Positions 10,931 through 20,556 of a stretch of 64,000 nucleotides of DNA are shown here, piece after piece. The notes beneath the pieces are model-generated. The model ran no database searches, was not told the DNA's origin, and saw nothing but the letters and a program-made list of their open reading frames with translations. This DNA comes from Xenorhabdus koppenhoeferi (GTDB lineage: Bacteria; Pseudomonadota; Gammaproteobacteria; Enterobacterales; Enterobacteriaceae): assembly GCF_900116635.1 (NCBI RefSeq), contig NZ_FPBJ01000008.1:1-64000 (forward strand), given 5' to 3'. Numbering within the stretch: position 1 is the first letter of the stretch; each line of letters begins with the position of its first letter. The translations under genes were made by a program, and so were the position numbers.

Positions 10931-11284
10931 ATGAGAAAACTAATATTCTCCATCATGATCTGTGTTCCATTAACGGCCTGCACCACCCAATGGGTACCCG
11001 CAACAGGTAACCCGACACCTTTCAATGAAGCAAACCAAATATGTAACGATGTCTCATCAAGACTATTTCCTGTAAAAAATGAGGTTGCACAAAAATCAGT
11101 GCTCCAGACAGTGCGACAATCCTGTGTGAATGGTGTCAAGTACGAAAAAGATTGTTATTACAATCAGAGCGTTCCTGTCACTGAAAGCTACGTTATTGAT
11201 GTGAATCGAGATTCCAGAAACCAATACTATTACAATTGCATGCAGCAAAAAGGCTGGAAGCAAAAAATTAAATACCTGTTCTAA
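10931..11284 (+). CDS. small Cys-rich lipoprotein of unknown function
   Basis: 117 aa from the ATG at 10931, chosen because it places a basic n-region (MRK) directly before a hydrophobic core and the lipobox LTAC (Cys18). A longer frame starts at 10901 but would spoil the signal. The mature part has five further Cys (NQICN, RQSCVN, KDCYYN, YNCMQ and one near the signal) and many Tyr/Asn, suggesting a disulphide-stabilised periplasmic domain. I do not recognise the family. The ribosome site is weak. A rho-independent terminator follows at 11313. Confidence 0.6.
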   Translation: MRKLIFSIMICVPLTACTTQWVPATGNPTPFNEANQICNDVSSRLFPVKNEVAQKSVLQTVRQSCVNGVKYEKDCYYNQSVPVTESYVIDVNRDSRNQYYYNCMQQKGWKQKIKYLF

Positions 11285-11312
11285 TGTTCACCAAACCAGC
11301 AAATAACCGCAA

Positions 11313-11343
11313 GATGCCCTGTATAACTCAGGGCATCCTTTTA
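11313..11343 (+). terminator. rho-independent terminator after the small lipoprotein gene
   Basis: GATGCCCTG/CAGGGCATC, a 9-bp perfect stem with a 7-base loop, followed by CTTTTATTTT. Confidence 0.75.
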
Positions 11344-11379
11344 TTTTACGCAATAAATTTTAAGTAATCGTTTGCGTTA

Positions 11380-12093
11380 TTAGTCCAAAATAACACCAAT
11401 GCGGTGTGCGACTTCCTCATAGGCTTCAATTAAACCACCAAGGCTCTGTCGGAAACGATCTTTGTCCATTTTGTCCATTGTCTGCTTATCCCATAAGCGG
11501 CTGCCATCCGGTGAAAATTCATCTCCCAATACGACCTGACCTTTGAACAGACCAAATTCCAATTTGAAATCCACCAAAATTAAACCAGCATCATCAAACA
11601 ATTTACTCAATACGTCATTGGCTTTATAACTGAGGCGTTTCATCTCAGACAGATGCGCTTTGCTAACCCAACCGAATGTTTCGCAATAAGATTCATTAAC
11701 CATTGGGTCATGCTTGGCATCATTTTTCAGGAACAGATCAAACAGGGGTGGATTAAGCACTATGCCCTCTTCAATGCCCAATCGCTTCACGAGGGAACCC
11801 GCAGCACGGTTACGAATAACACACTCTACGGGTATCATATCGAGTTTTTTCACCAAAGATTCATTATCTGACAATAGCTGTTCCATTTGCGTCGGGATGC
11901 CCGCTTCTTCCAGTTTGCTCATGATGAAATGGTTGAATTTATTATTCACCATCCCCTTGCGATCAAACTGTTCAATGCGTTCACCATCCAATGCTGATGT
12001 ATCATTACGGAATTCCAGTACAAGCAGGTCAGGGTTATCAGTGGCGTACACCGTTTTTGCCTTTCCACGATACAACTCAGCTTTTTTCTGCAT
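11380..12093 (-). CDS. purC: SAICAR synthase
   Basis: 237 aa, as in E. coli. Phosphoribosylaminoimidazole-succinocarboxamide synthase joins CAIR and aspartate with ATP in de novo purine synthesis. Family motifs are [10 protein letters not shown] (2-18 region), [34 protein letters not shown], and [11 protein letters not shown] with acidic metal ligands. It lies 95 bp after bamC with a hairpin between them, so it likely has its own promoter, but I do not see a good PurR box in the short spacer, unlike purM. Confidence 0.97.
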   Translation of the reverse strand: MQKKAELYRGKAKTVYATDNPDLLVLEFRNDTSALDGERIEQFDRKGMVNNKFNHFIMSKLEEAGIPTQMEQLLSDNESLVKKLDMIPVECVIRNRAAGSLVKRLGIEEGIVLNPPLFDLFLKNDAKHDPMVNESYCETFGWVSKAHLSEMKRLSYKANDVLSKLFDDAGLILVDFKLEFGLFKGQVVLGDEFSPDGSRLWDKQTMDKMDKDRFRQSLGGLIEAYEEVAHRIGVILD

Positions 12094-12160
12094 TTTATAC
12101 TCCAGAAATGTGTGACATCTTTAAACGTAAAAAAATCAAACAAAAAATTTAACTCAATAT

Positions 12161-12185
12161 ATAAAGGGGCCTTAGGCCCCTTTAT
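12161..12185. terminator. palindromic hairpin between bamC and purC
   Basis: ATAAAGGGGCC-TTA-GGCCCCTTTAT, 11-bp perfect arms with a 3-base loop, 4 bp after the bamC stop. Probably ends or attenuates dapA-bamC transcription before purC. Confidence 0.65.
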
Positions 12186-12188
12186 ATA

Positions 12189-13235
12189 TTACTTGTTTGT
12201 GGATTTGCTAAATGCGGCTTCCAGCATAGCCACCATTTGATCATTTTCAGACTGGGTCAGCGGTTTACCTTTCTCGCTGATAAATTGCAGGCTGCTTCGG
12301 TTATCCAAATCACCTACCTGTAATTTGTAACTACCTTCGCTGATGGAGGGTTCTTCTACTCCCAACGCTTTCCAATCCGAAGAACTACGTCCTTTGTAAG
12401 TCACGGCTATCGAACCTGTCGAGCGAGTACGATCCGTTACTTGCATTCCTACGCTTTCCAACGCATATGGCAATCTGTTCCAGACTAAGTTGTATGGCGC
12501 ACGAACAATAATTTGTGCTAATCCTGTGTTATCACTGCCACTTTGTACGGTTAACGCGCCAGAATCTTTGGCATTATTCTGACTGGCTTCCTCTTGTTTC
12601 TGACTTAAACCATCAGCTAATTCATTAAGCATCAAGACATTGTAACGCTGGATTTCTGCCGGATCTGTGATATTTTTTTCACCCTGTTTCAATCCATCAT
12701 TCGAAACAGACAACGTTGTTTGGTAATTTTGTTCAGCAACCGAAATGTGATAACGCCCTTGATAAGGAATATTTTCATCCGAACGTTGCCATGTGATCCA
12801 ATCAGTCGTCAATGTTCTGGCTGCATCATCTTTTTGACTGATCTGATAATTTTTCTTCACCAACAAATCATTTACCTGTGACCACAACTTGCTGTATTCC
12901 GAGGTATTTTCAAGCAACAATTTACTGCTTTGTGCGCTATTCTCAACACGGGAGCCGGTCAATAACGCAAGAGCCTGCAAGGGTGGACGAATATCCAATT
13001 CTTTACCCACTGCGCCTGTTGAAGTCGCTGATGGAATATCATATTCACCGTTTTGTAACGGTAAAGTCATTCCCTCAGGGATGCTCAATATTTTAAGGGG
13101 AGGGGTTTCAAGATAGGATTCATCTCCGCTTACCTGACGTTTATAGCTCTGATCGCTGGAGCAAGCTGCCAAAAAAACCACCAATGACAGGCCAGCAATC
13201 TTCATGACCTTCGATTTTTGCAATAATGTTGCCAT
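12189..13235 (-). CDS. bamC: outer-membrane assembly lipoprotein BamC
   Basis: 348 aa. Signal peptide with lipobox LAAC (Cys25), an unstructured N-terminal segment (SSDQSYKRQVSGDESYLETPPLKIL) that in E. coli wraps BamD, then two helix-grip domains. It is a component of the BAM complex that inserts beta-barrel proteins into the outer membrane. It lies 16 bp after dapA, and dapA-bamC is the conserved enterobacterial pair. Confidence 0.95.
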   Translation of the reverse strand: MATLLQKSKVMKIAGLSLVVFLAACSSDQSYKRQVSGDESYLETPPLKILSIPEGMTLPLQNGEYDIPSATSTGAVGKELDIRPPLQALALLTGSRVENSAQSSKLLLENTSEYSKLWSQVNDLLVKKNYQISQKDDAARTLTTDWITWQRSDENIPYQGRYHISVAEQNYQTTLSVSNDGLKQGEKNITDPAEIQRYNVLMLNELADGLSQKQEEASQNNAKDSGALTVQSGSDNTGLAQIIVRAPYNLVWNRLPYALESVGMQVTDRTRSTGSIAVTYKGRSSSDWKALGVEEPSISEGSYKLQVGDLDNRSSLQFISEKGKPLTQSENDQMVAMLEAAFSKSTNK

Positions 13236-13251
13236 TAAAATTCCCTAAATT

Positions 13252-14151
13252 TTACAGTAATCCAGTCACTTTCAAGGCATTGCCAACTGGAATTTGCCCT
13301 TCTTGCGTCAGCGGAATCATTGGCAGACGCAGTGTGTCATCGGCAATCAATCCCAGTTGACGGCAAGCCCACTTGACTGGCGTCGGGCTAGGTTCAACAA
13401 ATAATTTATGATGCAATTCCATCAATCGGCTGTTCAAGCTACGAGCCTTCAAAAATTCGCCCTGCCCAGCCAATTCACACATCTGTGCCATTTCCGCTGC
13501 TGCAACATTCGCCGTCACAGAAATAACCCCTTTGCCGCCAAGCTGCATGAAATCGACAAAAGTTGGATCATCACCACTTAGCAAAATGAAATTTTCATCA
13601 TTAACCAATTCTTGGATCTGACTAACACGACTTAAGTTCCCCGTCGCTTCCTTAATTGCAACAATATTTCTTAATTTCGCCAGGCGAGCGACCGTCGGCG
13701 GCAGTAAATCACATCCAGTACGAGATGGCACATTATACAGAATTTGTGGTAAGTCAGTATTCTCAGCTATCGCTTTATAGTGTAGATATAATCCTTCCTG
13801 TGATGGTCTATTATAGTAAGGTGTCACTGTCAGGCAACCCACAACGCCCGTGTTTTCGAAACGGTTAGTCAGAGAAATAGCTTCAGCCGTGGCATTCGCC
13901 CCTGTACCCGCAATCACAGGAATGCGCCCATCGGCCATTTCCAGTGTTGCCAGTACGACATCAACATGTTCATCATGGCTAAGTGTTGCACATTCGCCTG
14001 TTGTTCCAACAGACACAATCGCAGATGTACCATTGGCGATATGATAATCAACCAATTTTTTCAAACTGCCTTTATCGATCTGACCAGCGGAATCCATTGG
14101 CGTTATCAATGCAACTATACTGCCTGTAAAACCAGAATGTTCGCTCACCAT
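13252..14151 (-). CDS. dapA: 4-hydroxy-tetrahydrodipicolinate synthase
   Basis: 299 aa from the ATG at 14151. A second ATG at 14157 lies only 2 bases from AGGA, whereas 14151 has normal spacing. Both give about 6 to 8 more residues than E. coli DapA (which starts MFTGSIV). TIM-barrel lyase joining pyruvate and aspartate semialdehyde in the DAP/lysine pathway. Motifs are the [10 protein letters not shown] phosphate loop, [11 protein letters not shown], catalytic Tyr in [10 protein letters not shown] and the Schiff-base Lys in VAIKEATG. First gene of dapA-bamC; lysine biosynthesis is thus represented at two sites here (dapA, dapE). Confidence 0.96.
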   Translation of the reverse strand: MVSEHSGFTGSIVALITPMDSAGQIDKGSLKKLVDYHIANGTSAIVSVGTTGECATLSHDEHVDVVLATLEMADGRIPVIAGTGANATAEAISLTNRFENTGVVGCLTVTPYYNRPSQEGLYLHYKAIAENTDLPQILYNVPSRTGCDLLPPTVARLAKLRNIVAIKEATGNLSRVSQIQELVNDENFILLSGDDPTFVDFMQLGGKGVISVTANVAAAEMAQMCELAGQGEFLKARSLNSRLMELHHKLFVEPSPTPVKWACRQLGLIADDTLRLPMIPLTQEGQIPVGNALKVTGLL

Positions 14152-14397
14152 TGCCATTTCCTCTTAATTAAGCCTTAAACCGCACATGAGAGGTTCATGG
14201 TACTTTCTTGTTATACAGAAGAAAACTCTTTAGACACGCGATTTCGATGAATTTTGTTAATACCAAGTGTAGCCGATTAAACAAAAATTATAATCGTGTT
14301 CTCAAGACAAATACGATTGACCTTCTCTTGATCATTTTTTATGTTTAAACAGAACATATACACAGCAAGCACCTAATACAATTAAAGGAAAATCGCT

Positions 14398-14949
14398 TTG
14401 CCAACATCAGAACAACACTTTTTAGTGATCACTGCTCTCGGTACAGATCGTCCCGGCATTGTCAATACCATTACCCGCCTTGTCAGTACATGCGGCTGTA
14501 ATATTGAAGATAGCCGTTTAGCAATGTTTGGCGAAGAATTTACCTTTATTATGTTGCTATCCGGTAGCTGGAATTCAATTACGCTGATCGAATCTATTTT
14601 GCCACAGAAAGGCGCAGAACTTGAGTTACTCATTGTGATGAAACGGACCCGGTGTGGTGTTCAGAAAAAATTTCCTTCAACGATTACTGTTAAAGTTGAT
14701 GTTGATGATTTTCCAGGAATTGTTGAACGTTTTACCAGCCTGTTCACAACTCAGAATCTTAATATTGCTGAGCTGGTATCAAAAACTCATCCCACCGAAG
14801 GAAAAAAACCAGCCCGCCTGCAAATTCAAATTACGGGCCATCATCCATTGGATGATAACGGTACAAGATTTAAAGAAACCTTTCACCATCTGTGTGCAGA
14901 ACTAAATGCGCAGGGCAGCATTAATGTACAAAACCATTTAGAATCATAG
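14398..14949 (+). CDS. gcvR: glycine cleavage regulator GcvR (tandem ACT protein)
   Basis: 183 aa starting at a TTG preceded by AAAGGAAAA at good spacing; no ATG lies near the conserved N-terminus (SEQHFLVITALGTDRPGIVNTITRL). Two ACT domains (about 6-80 and 95-170) match GcvR, which binds GcvA and blocks activation of the glycine cleavage operon when glycine is low. It is divergent from dapA and followed by bcp, the same dapA/gcvR/bcp order as in E. coli. Confidence 0.93.
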   Translation: MPTSEQHFLVITALGTDRPGIVNTITRLVSTCGCNIEDSRLAMFGEEFTFIMLLSGSWNSITLIESILPQKGAELELLIVMKRTRCGVQKKFPSTITVKVDVDDFPGIVERFTSLFTTQNLNIAELVSKTHPTEGKKPARLQIQITGHHPLDDNGTRFKETFHHLCAELNAQGSINVQNHLES

Positions 14950-14965
14950 AAATTCATTTAAATAG

Positions 14966-14985
14966 TTTGAAAGACGAAGTGTATA
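14966..14985 (+). repeat. ERIC terminal fragment
   Basis: TTTGAAAGACGAAGTGTATA equals one end of the ERIC elements of this window; no core or second end is seen. It lies 14 bp after gcvR. Confidence 0.6.
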
Positions 14986-15040
14986 GTAGTATTAGCGTAC
15001 AAAATCATTCAAATCAAAACGATCAAACGGAGAATGCGTA

Positions 15041-15514
15041 ATGAGTCCATTGAAAGCCGGTGATAAGGCCCCTCAATTCAGCCTTCCTGATCAAGATGGA
15101 GAAACCATCAATTTATCTGATTTCAAAGGTCAACGGGTTTTAGTTTATTTTTACCCTAAAGCAATGACACCAGGCTGCACCGTTCAGGCGTGCGGTTTGC
15201 GTGATACGATGAATGAACTGAAGAGTCTCAATGTTGAAGTGCTGGGCATAAGTATAGATGCATCTGAAAGACTATCCCGCTTTGCAGAAAAAGAGCGGCT
15301 GAATTTCACATTGCTTTCTGACGTTGAACATAAAGTTGCAGAACAATTTGGCGTTTGGGGAAAGAAACAGTTTATGGGGAAAACCTATGACGGAATTCAC
15401 CGCATCAGTTTCTTGATTAATCCACAAGGCGATATTGAACACACTTTTGATACATTCAAAACCAGTACCCATCACCAGGTTGTACTCGACTACCTGAAAC
15501 AACACTTATCGTAA
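15041..15514 (+). CDS. bcp: thioredoxin-dependent thiol peroxidase (BCP/PrxQ)
   Basis: 157 aa. Peroxiredoxin with the motif MTPGCTVQACGL: peroxidatic Cys46 and resolving Cys51, as in E. coli Bcp. Reduces H2O2 and organic hydroperoxides with thioredoxin as donor. A strong ribosome site (ACGGAG) precedes the ATG. A hairpin at 15539-15574 follows the gene. Confidence 0.95.
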   Translation: MSPLKAGDKAPQFSLPDQDGETINLSDFKGQRVLVYFYPKAMTPGCTVQACGLRDTMNELKSLNVEVLGISIDASERLSRFAEKERLNFTLLSDVEHKVAEQFGVWGKKQFMGKTYDGIHRISFLINPQGDIEHTFDTFKTSTHHQVVLDYLKQHLS

Positions 15515-15538
15515 ACCAGTAATAATCAGATGACATAA

Positions 15539-15574
15539 TTCACTCCCGCAATCCAATGTAACTGAGGGAGTGAA
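15539..15574 (+). terminator. hairpin after bcp
   Basis: TTCACTCCC/GGGAGTGAA, 9-bp arms with an 18-base loop; only a weak T-rich tail. Confidence 0.5.
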
Positions 15575-15682
15575 ATTCAATTCCGCCTGAGACGTTCTTG
15601 AAAAGCTAATATTATCTCTGGAATGGCAAATAGCTAATTAGAGCGCTTTGTTTTACGAGGATAATTTTATGAGAATCGCCTT

Positions 15683-17149
15683 ATGAAAAAAAACACGCCG
15701 CAAAAAACCCTGATAGCCTTATTTATCAGCCTGTTACTATCGGGAAATACTTCAGTTTTCTCCGCACCAACTGAAGATTCACTGCCCGATATCGGTACCA
15801 CGGCTGGGGCAACCCTCAGTATCAACCAAGAAATGGTAATGGGTGATTTGTATATACGTTTGATACGTGCTCAGGCACCACTGATTTATGATCCTTTATT
15901 GACTCAATATATTAACAAACTGGGTCAAAAATTAGTCAGCCACGCCGATTCAGTAAAAACCCCTTTCCACTTCTATCTGATCAACAATCCCAATATTAAC
16001 GCTTACGCTTTTTTCGGCGGTAATGTAGTGCTCCACTCAGCACTACTGCGCTATAGCAGCAATGAGAGTGAACTAGCATCTGTCATGGCCCATGAAATTT
16101 CTCATGTGACGCAACGGCATTTAGCCCGTTTAATGGAAGAGCAGCAGCGCAAAAGCCCCTTTGCCTGGGCCGGAACTCTTGGCGCTATCCTGCTTATGAT
16201 GGCCAATCCACAAGCAGGGATGGCGGCACTCAGCGGCACACTTGCAGGTTTCCAGCAAGGTATGATCAGTTTTACTCAATCAAATGAACAAGAAGCCGAC
16301 CGTATTGGAATGCGAACTCTCAGCCAGGCAGGATTTGATCCGAATGGTATGCCTGACTTTATGCAAATTCTGGCAGATCAATCCCGCTACAGCTCAAAGC
16401 TACCTGAGATACTATATACTCATCCATTACCTGACAGCCGTTTAGCTGACGCACGTAACCGTGCAAATCAATATCCAACTAAGTCTGTCCCTGAGTCTCA
16501 GTATTTTCTGCTCGCTCGCGTCCGCATTCTGACAATGTATTCAACAGAACAGCGCCCCTATATTGAGCAATTATTGAATAAATATAGCCAAGGCACTGCC
16601 AAAGAACAGATTGCTGCTGCCTATGGACGAGCTATTTTGCTTTCCCAAGATAAAAAATTTACTGAAGCCGGAACAGTATTATCACCATTATTGGATAAAC
16701 AGCCGAATAATAATTGGTTTATTGATACCATGACGGATATCGATATCGAAAAAAAGCAATATACCAGCGCGATTAATCGCTTGCAGGATGCCCTTAAGAA
16801 ACAAAAAAACAATCCGGTGCTGCAAATCAATCTTGCAAATGCTTACTTTCAGGCCAAACAGTACCCGCAGGCATCACAACTCCTGTTTCGTTATACGTTC
16901 AATAATCCCAATGATTTCAATGGCTGGTCATTATTGATAGACGTTGCCGAAAAACAAGGTAAACAGGCTGAAAAATTGGCTGCCTATGCTGAAACCCTGG
17001 CACTGCAAGGTAAATTTGACATGGCTATTGAATACCTCGGTAAGGCCAGTGCGTTAGCAAAATTGGGGAGTTATGATCAAGAACGGTATGATGCCCGTAT
17101 TGATCAATTACGCCAACTACAAGAAAGTTATAGCCAATATAAGAAATGA
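15683..17149 (+). CDS. bepA: beta-barrel assembly-enhancing protease
   Basis: 488 aa. Signal peptide (residues 1-28, cleavage near VFSA/PT), M48 metalloprotease domain with MAHEISHVTQRH (His137, Glu138, His141) and a third ligand in NEQEADRIGM, then a C-terminal TPR region (from about 310). In E. coli BepA (YfgC) helps LptD assembly and degrades stalled outer-membrane proteins. The order bepA-arsC-hda is as in E. coli; perM, its usual upstream neighbour, is not in this stretch. Confidence 0.95.
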   Translation: MKKNTPQKTLIALFISLLLSGNTSVFSAPTEDSLPDIGTTAGATLSINQEMVMGDLYIRLIRAQAPLIYDPLLTQYINKLGQKLVSHADSVKTPFHFYLINNPNINAYAFFGGNVVLHSALLRYSSNESELASVMAHEISHVTQRHLARLMEEQQRKSPFAWAGTLGAILLMMANPQAGMAALSGTLAGFQQGMISFTQSNEQEADRIGMRTLSQAGFDPNGMPDFMQILADQSRYSSKLPEILYTHPLPDSRLADARNRANQYPTKSVPESQYFLLARVRILTMYSTEQRPYIEQLLNKYSQGTAKEQIAAAYGRAILLSQDKKFTEAGTVLSPLLDKQPNNNWFIDTMTDIDIEKKQYTSAINRLQDALKKQKNNPVLQINLANAYFQAKQYPQASQLLFRYTFNNPNDFNGWSLLIDVAEKQGKQAEKLAAYAETLALQGKFDMAIEYLGKASALAKLGSYDQERYDARIDQLRQLQESYSQYKK

Positions 17150-17159
17150 GGTTTTTTAC

Positions 17160-17516
17160 ATGCAACAAATTATTTTTTACCACAATCCCTGCTGCTCAAA
17201 GAGCCGTGAGACACTCAAACTAGTTGAAGATCTCGGCATTGTACCTGAAATCATTCACTATCTTGATACCCCACCAACAGTAGAACAGCTTACTTTACTT
17301 TTGAAACAACTTGGTTTCAAAGATGTCCGGCAATTGATGAGAACCAAAGAAGATCTCTACAAGGAATTAAATCTTGGCGATAAAACGCTATCCCAAGAAG
17401 CGTTACTCAAGGCAATGGCTGAAAATCCAAAATTAATAGAACGTCCGATTGTTGTTGCAGGTGATAAAGCGCGTTTAGGCCGCCCGCCAGAGCAAGTTAA
17501 AGAAATTCTGGATTGA
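17160..17516 (+). CDS. ArsC-family glutaredoxin-dependent arsenate reductase-like (YfgD)
   Basis: 118 aa from the ATG at 17160; upstream in-frame starts lie inside bepA and were rejected because GAGG lies over the bepA stop at normal spacing for this ATG. N-terminus IIFYHNPCCSKSRETL carries the catalytic Cys; RPIVVAGDKARLGRPPEQV is the C-terminal ArsC block with the Arg of the anion site. It is the second ArsC-fold protein of the window. With no ars operon nearby, this YfgD-type gene may not act in arsenic resistance. Confidence 0.88.
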   Translation: MQQIIFYHNPCCSKSRETLKLVEDLGIVPEIIHYLDTPPTVEQLTLLLKQLGFKDVRQLMRTKEDLYKELNLGDKTLSQEALLKAMAENPKLIERPIVVAGDKARLGRPPEQVKEILD

Positions 17517-17556
17517 TCTTTTTTGATAAAAATTCATTTTTCTATAAAAACTAAAC

Positions 17557-17592
17557 AAAAAAGTGATAGGACATATTCTCTATCACTTTTTT
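17557..17592. terminator. bidirectional terminator between arsC-like gene and hda
   Basis: AAAAAAGTGATAG/CTATCACTTTTTT, 13-bp perfect arms with A/T tracts on both sides, between convergent genes. Confidence 0.85.
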
Positions 17593-17624
17593 ATCCGACT
17601 CCGTTTTATGTTTAACTTATTAAG

Positions 17625-18332
17625 TCAAAGCTCAAGGATATCTTTCACAAACGGGATAGTCAGTTTGCGTTGCGCTACGATAGATGCACGATCAAGCTCA
17701 TCCAACGTTTTAAACAGCGTTTGCATTTCCCTATCAAGCCGCTTCAACACAAAACGCCCGACATCTTCAGGTAATTCAAAACCCCGTAATTTTGCCCGCA
17801 ACTGCAATGCCTGCATTTTTTCATCATCAGACAAAGGCTGTAATTTATAAATCTGACCCCAATCCAGACGAGATGCCAGATCTGGTAATGTTAGGTTAAT
17901 CTGCCGTGGAGGGCGATCACCAGTAATCAACAGACAAGTTTGCCCAATTTCGACGATGCGGTTATACAGATTGAAAATAGCCATCTCCCATTCCTGATCA
18001 CCAGCAATACATTCAATATTATCAATGCACACCAATGATAAATGTTCCATACCATCAAGGACTTCAGGAACAAAATAGGCACGTTTATCCAGCGGTACAT
18101 ATCCCACAGCTTCTTCCTGCCGGGATAATTCAGTACAGGCTGCATGAAGCAAATGGCTCTTGCCCCCACCATCACGGGACCAAAAATAGATATAACTGCC
18201 ATGTGACTGACTAATGGCCAATTTTATTGCAGCTAATAAGGAGATATTCTCACCAGCAAAGAAACTGGCAAAAGTTTCATCATCGGGCAAATATAATGGT
18301 AACGAAAGCTGCGACGGTGTATTCAGAAGCAC
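17625..18332 (-). CDS. hda: DnaA inactivator Hda
   Basis: 235 aa. AAA+ protein related to DnaA domain III: clamp-binding motif near the N-terminus ([10 protein letters not shown]), degenerate Walker A region ([15 protein letters not shown]), Walker [12 protein letters not shown] and sensor 1 LLITGDRPP. With the DNA-loaded beta clamp it stimulates ATP hydrolysis by DnaA and prevents over-initiation. In E. coli it follows uraA; here it is followed upstream by upp instead (see findings). Confidence 0.94.
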   Translation of the reverse strand: MLLNTPSQLSLPLYLPDDETFASFFAGENISLLAAIKLAISQSHGSYIYFWSRDGGGKSHLLHAACTELSRQEEAVGYVPLDKRAYFVPEVLDGMEHLSLVCIDNIECIAGDQEWEMAIFNLYNRIVEIGQTCLLITGDRPPRQINLTLPDLASRLDWGQIYKLQPLSDDEKMQALQLRAKLRGFELPEDVGRFVLKRLDREMQTLFKTLDELDRASIVAQRKLTIPFVKDILEL

Positions 18333-18465
18333 CTCAAACAGAATGGATAACGAACAAAGCTAAGTCTACCACAAAAAGTCTCTATAAATGAAACGAATGC
18401 TTTACTTAAAACGAGAGGTTATTGCCAATGTCCATCCCCCCATCCATTCACCATCTAATTATTAA

Positions 18466-18510
18466 TATACTTCCTCTTTGTTGGCTGCTATCTGAAATTT
18501 ATTGGGTATA
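18466..18510 (-). repeat. deleted ERIC remnant between hda and upp
   Basis: TATACTTCCTCTTTGTTGGCTGC joined to a degenerate other end finishing ATTGGGTATA; the ERIC core is missing. It lies where uraA stands in E. coli. Confidence 0.6.
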
Positions 18511-18561
18511 TATTATTTTACTGGAAACAAAAAAAGCCGATTTTTCAGTCGGTTCAGAATA

Positions 18562-19188
18562 TTATTTAGTACCAAATAGTTTGTCGCCTGCATCTCCCAA
18601 ACCAGGAACAATATATCCATGCTCATTAAGTCGTTCATCAATCGAAGCAGTATACAATTCGACATCAGGATGTGCTTTTTCTAGTGCAGCAATACCTTCT
18701 GGAGCCGCAACCAAAACCAACACCTTAATCACAGGACACTCTGCTTTCTTCAAAAGATCAATGGTGGCAATTATGGAACCGCCTGTCGCTAACATTGGAT
18801 CAACAATCAATGCCATACGTTCACTAATATCAGAAACCAATTTTTGGAAGTAAGGTACAGGTTCCAGTGTCTCTTCATCACGATATACACCAACGACACT
18901 AATCCGCGCACTTGGAATATTTTCCAGTACACCGTCCATCATGCCCAATCCGGCACGCAGGATAGGTACTACCGTAATTTTCTTCCCTTTAATCTGGTCT
19001 ATCTCTACCGGACCACACCACCCTTCAATAGTCACTTTTTCAATTTCTAAATCAGCAGTTGCTTCATATGTCAGAAGACTCCCCACTTCTGAGGCCAATT
19101 CACGAAAGCGTTTGGTGCTTATATCATGATCCCGCATCAGACCAAGTTTATGTTTAACCAGTGGATGTCTAACCTCAACGATCTTCAT
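18562..19188 (-). CDS. upp: uracil phosphoribosyltransferase
   Basis: 208 aa, as in E. coli. Converts uracil and PRPP to UMP in pyrimidine salvage. Motifs: [31 protein letters not shown] loop [10 protein letters not shown] and the C-terminal [14 protein letters not shown] uracil site. Divergent from purM as in E. coli. The uracil permease gene uraA, normally downstream, is absent here. Confidence 0.96.
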   Translation of the reverse strand: MKIVEVRHPLVKHKLGLMRDHDISTKRFRELASEVGSLLTYEATADLEIEKVTIEGWCGPVEIDQIKGKKITVVPILRAGLGMMDGVLENIPSARISVVGVYRDEETLEPVPYFQKLVSDISERMALIVDPMLATGGSIIATIDLLKKAECPVIKVLVLVAAPEGIAALEKAHPDVELYTASIDERLNEHGYIVPGLGDAGDKLFGTK

Positions 19189-19335
19189 GAGTTTCTCCTA
19201 ATATAAGCCGGCAGATAAAAAAATCGCGGGATTATACCTCCTTTTTAGTATCTAGCCACTACCAATCTATTAATTTTTATCAATCATAAATATTTTCCTG
19301 CAATTTTTATCTTACAGAAAACCCATATAAAGCTA

Positions 19336-19351
19336 TCGCAAACGTTTGCTT
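19336..19351 (+). promoter_or_regulatory. PurR operator upstream of purM
   Basis: TCGCAAACGTTTGCTT matches 14 of 16 positions of the PUR box ACGCAAACGTTTGCGT, including the whole central palindrome. It lies 65-80 bp before the purM start, in the upp-purM intergenic region. Confidence 0.9.
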
Positions 19352-19415
19352 AGACTGTTAGAATTATTTCTGTTCTATTTTATTCATTCAAGTGCAACCG
19401 CCTGGGAGCTACGTA

Positions 19416-20459
19416 GTGACCAACAAAACCTCTCTTAGCTATAAAGATGCTGGTGTCGATATTGATGCTGGTAATACCTTAGTCAATCGTATCAAAAGTG
19501 TCGTCAAGCAGACCCGCCGCCCTGAAGTGATGGGGGGATTGGGTGGTTTCGGCGCGTTATGTGCGCTGCCTCAAAAATATCGTGAACCTGTGTTGGTTTC
19601 CGGTACAGATGGTGTTGGCACTAAGCTGCGTCTGGCCATAGATCTGAAACGCCATGACACCATCGGGATTGATTTGGTTGCCATGTGTGTCAATGACCTG
19701 ATTGTCCAAGGAGCTGAACCACTTTTCTTCCTTGATTACTATGCCACGGGCAAACTGGATGTTGATACTGCCACCAGTGTCATCACGGGAATAGCGGAAG
19801 GCTGCAAACAAGCAGGTTGTGCGCTGGTCGGAGGTGAAACGGCGGAAATGCCGGGTATGTATCATGGTGAAGATTATGACGTTGCTGGCTTTTGTGTCGG
19901 TGTCGTTGAAAAATCAGAAATTATTGATGGCAGTCAGGTTCAAGCTGGTGATGCACTGATTGCTCTGGCATCCAGTGGGCCACACTCCAATGGTTATTCC
20001 CTGATCCGCAAAATTCTCGAAGTAAGCCAGACAACCCCTGAAACGACCGAACTTGAAGGAAAATCTCTCGCTGATCATCTGCTTGTTCCTACTCAAATTT
20101 ATGTCAAATCCATTCTGGAATTAATTGAAAAAGTTGAAGTGCATGCCATTGTACATCTCACAGGTGGTGGTTTCTGGGAAAATATTCCTCGCGTTTTGCC
20201 AGAAAATACGCAGGCAAGGATCAATTCTGCGAGCTGGGAGTGGCCAGCAGTCTTTACATGGTTGCAACAAGCTGGCAATGTTAGCACTCACGAAATGTAT
20301 CGCACATTTAACTGTGGGGTAGGTATGATAATCGCTCTGCCTCAATCACAAGCGGAATCGGCCATTTCATATTTGAAAGCAGCGGGAGAAAATGCATGGC
20401 AGATTGGTACAATTGCCGAACTCAACGCTGATGAGCAACCTGTCGTTATCAATGAATAA
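19416..20459 (+). CDS. purM: AIR synthase (phosphoribosylformylglycinamidine cyclo-ligase)
   Basis: 347 aa from GTG at 19416, chosen because GGGAG ends 8 bases upstream and the protein then begins [15 protein letters not shown], aligned with E. coli PurM ([15 protein letters not shown]). A longer frame from 19392 would place the ribosome site inside the gene. The enzyme closes the imidazole ring (FGAM to AIR). Motifs include [23 protein letters not shown] and [11 protein letters not shown]. First gene of purMN under the PurR box. Confidence 0.96.
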   Translation: MTNKTSLSYKDAGVDIDAGNTLVNRIKSVVKQTRRPEVMGGLGGFGALCALPQKYREPVLVSGTDGVGTKLRLAIDLKRHDTIGIDLVAMCVNDLIVQGAEPLFFLDYYATGKLDVDTATSVITGIAEGCKQAGCALVGGETAEMPGMYHGEDYDVAGFCVGVVEKSEIIDGSQVQAGDALIALASSGPHSNGYSLIRKILEVSQTTPETTELEGKSLADHLLVPTQIYVKSILELIEKVEVHAIVHLTGGGFWENIPRVLPENTQARINSASWEWPAVFTWLQQAGNVSTHEMYRTFNCGVGMIIALPQSQAESAISYLKAAGENAWQIGTIAELNADEQPVVINE

Positions 20460-20467
20460 GTTTTATG

Positions 20468-20523
20468 CCCGATAAATTCAAGTTGCAGTTTTACCAACTG
20501 CAACTTGAAACATGAAGGGTATG
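20468..20523 (+). repeat. mini-hairpin made of ERIC ends, between purM and purN
   Basis: TTCAAGTTGCAGTT-TTACC-AACTGCAACTTGAA is a perfect 14-bp inverted repeat followed by AAGGGTAT, an ERIC-like terminus. It appears to be a coreless derivative and lies in the purMN operon, where it may act on the transcript. Confidence 0.6.
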
Positions 20524-20556
20524 TCGGTAAATGAATTCCTTCAACGAAGATAATCC

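Noticed and set aside
11350-11372. PUR-box-like half site (CGTTTGCGTTA)
   Set aside because: It lies after the purC stop, not in a promoter, and only one half matches.
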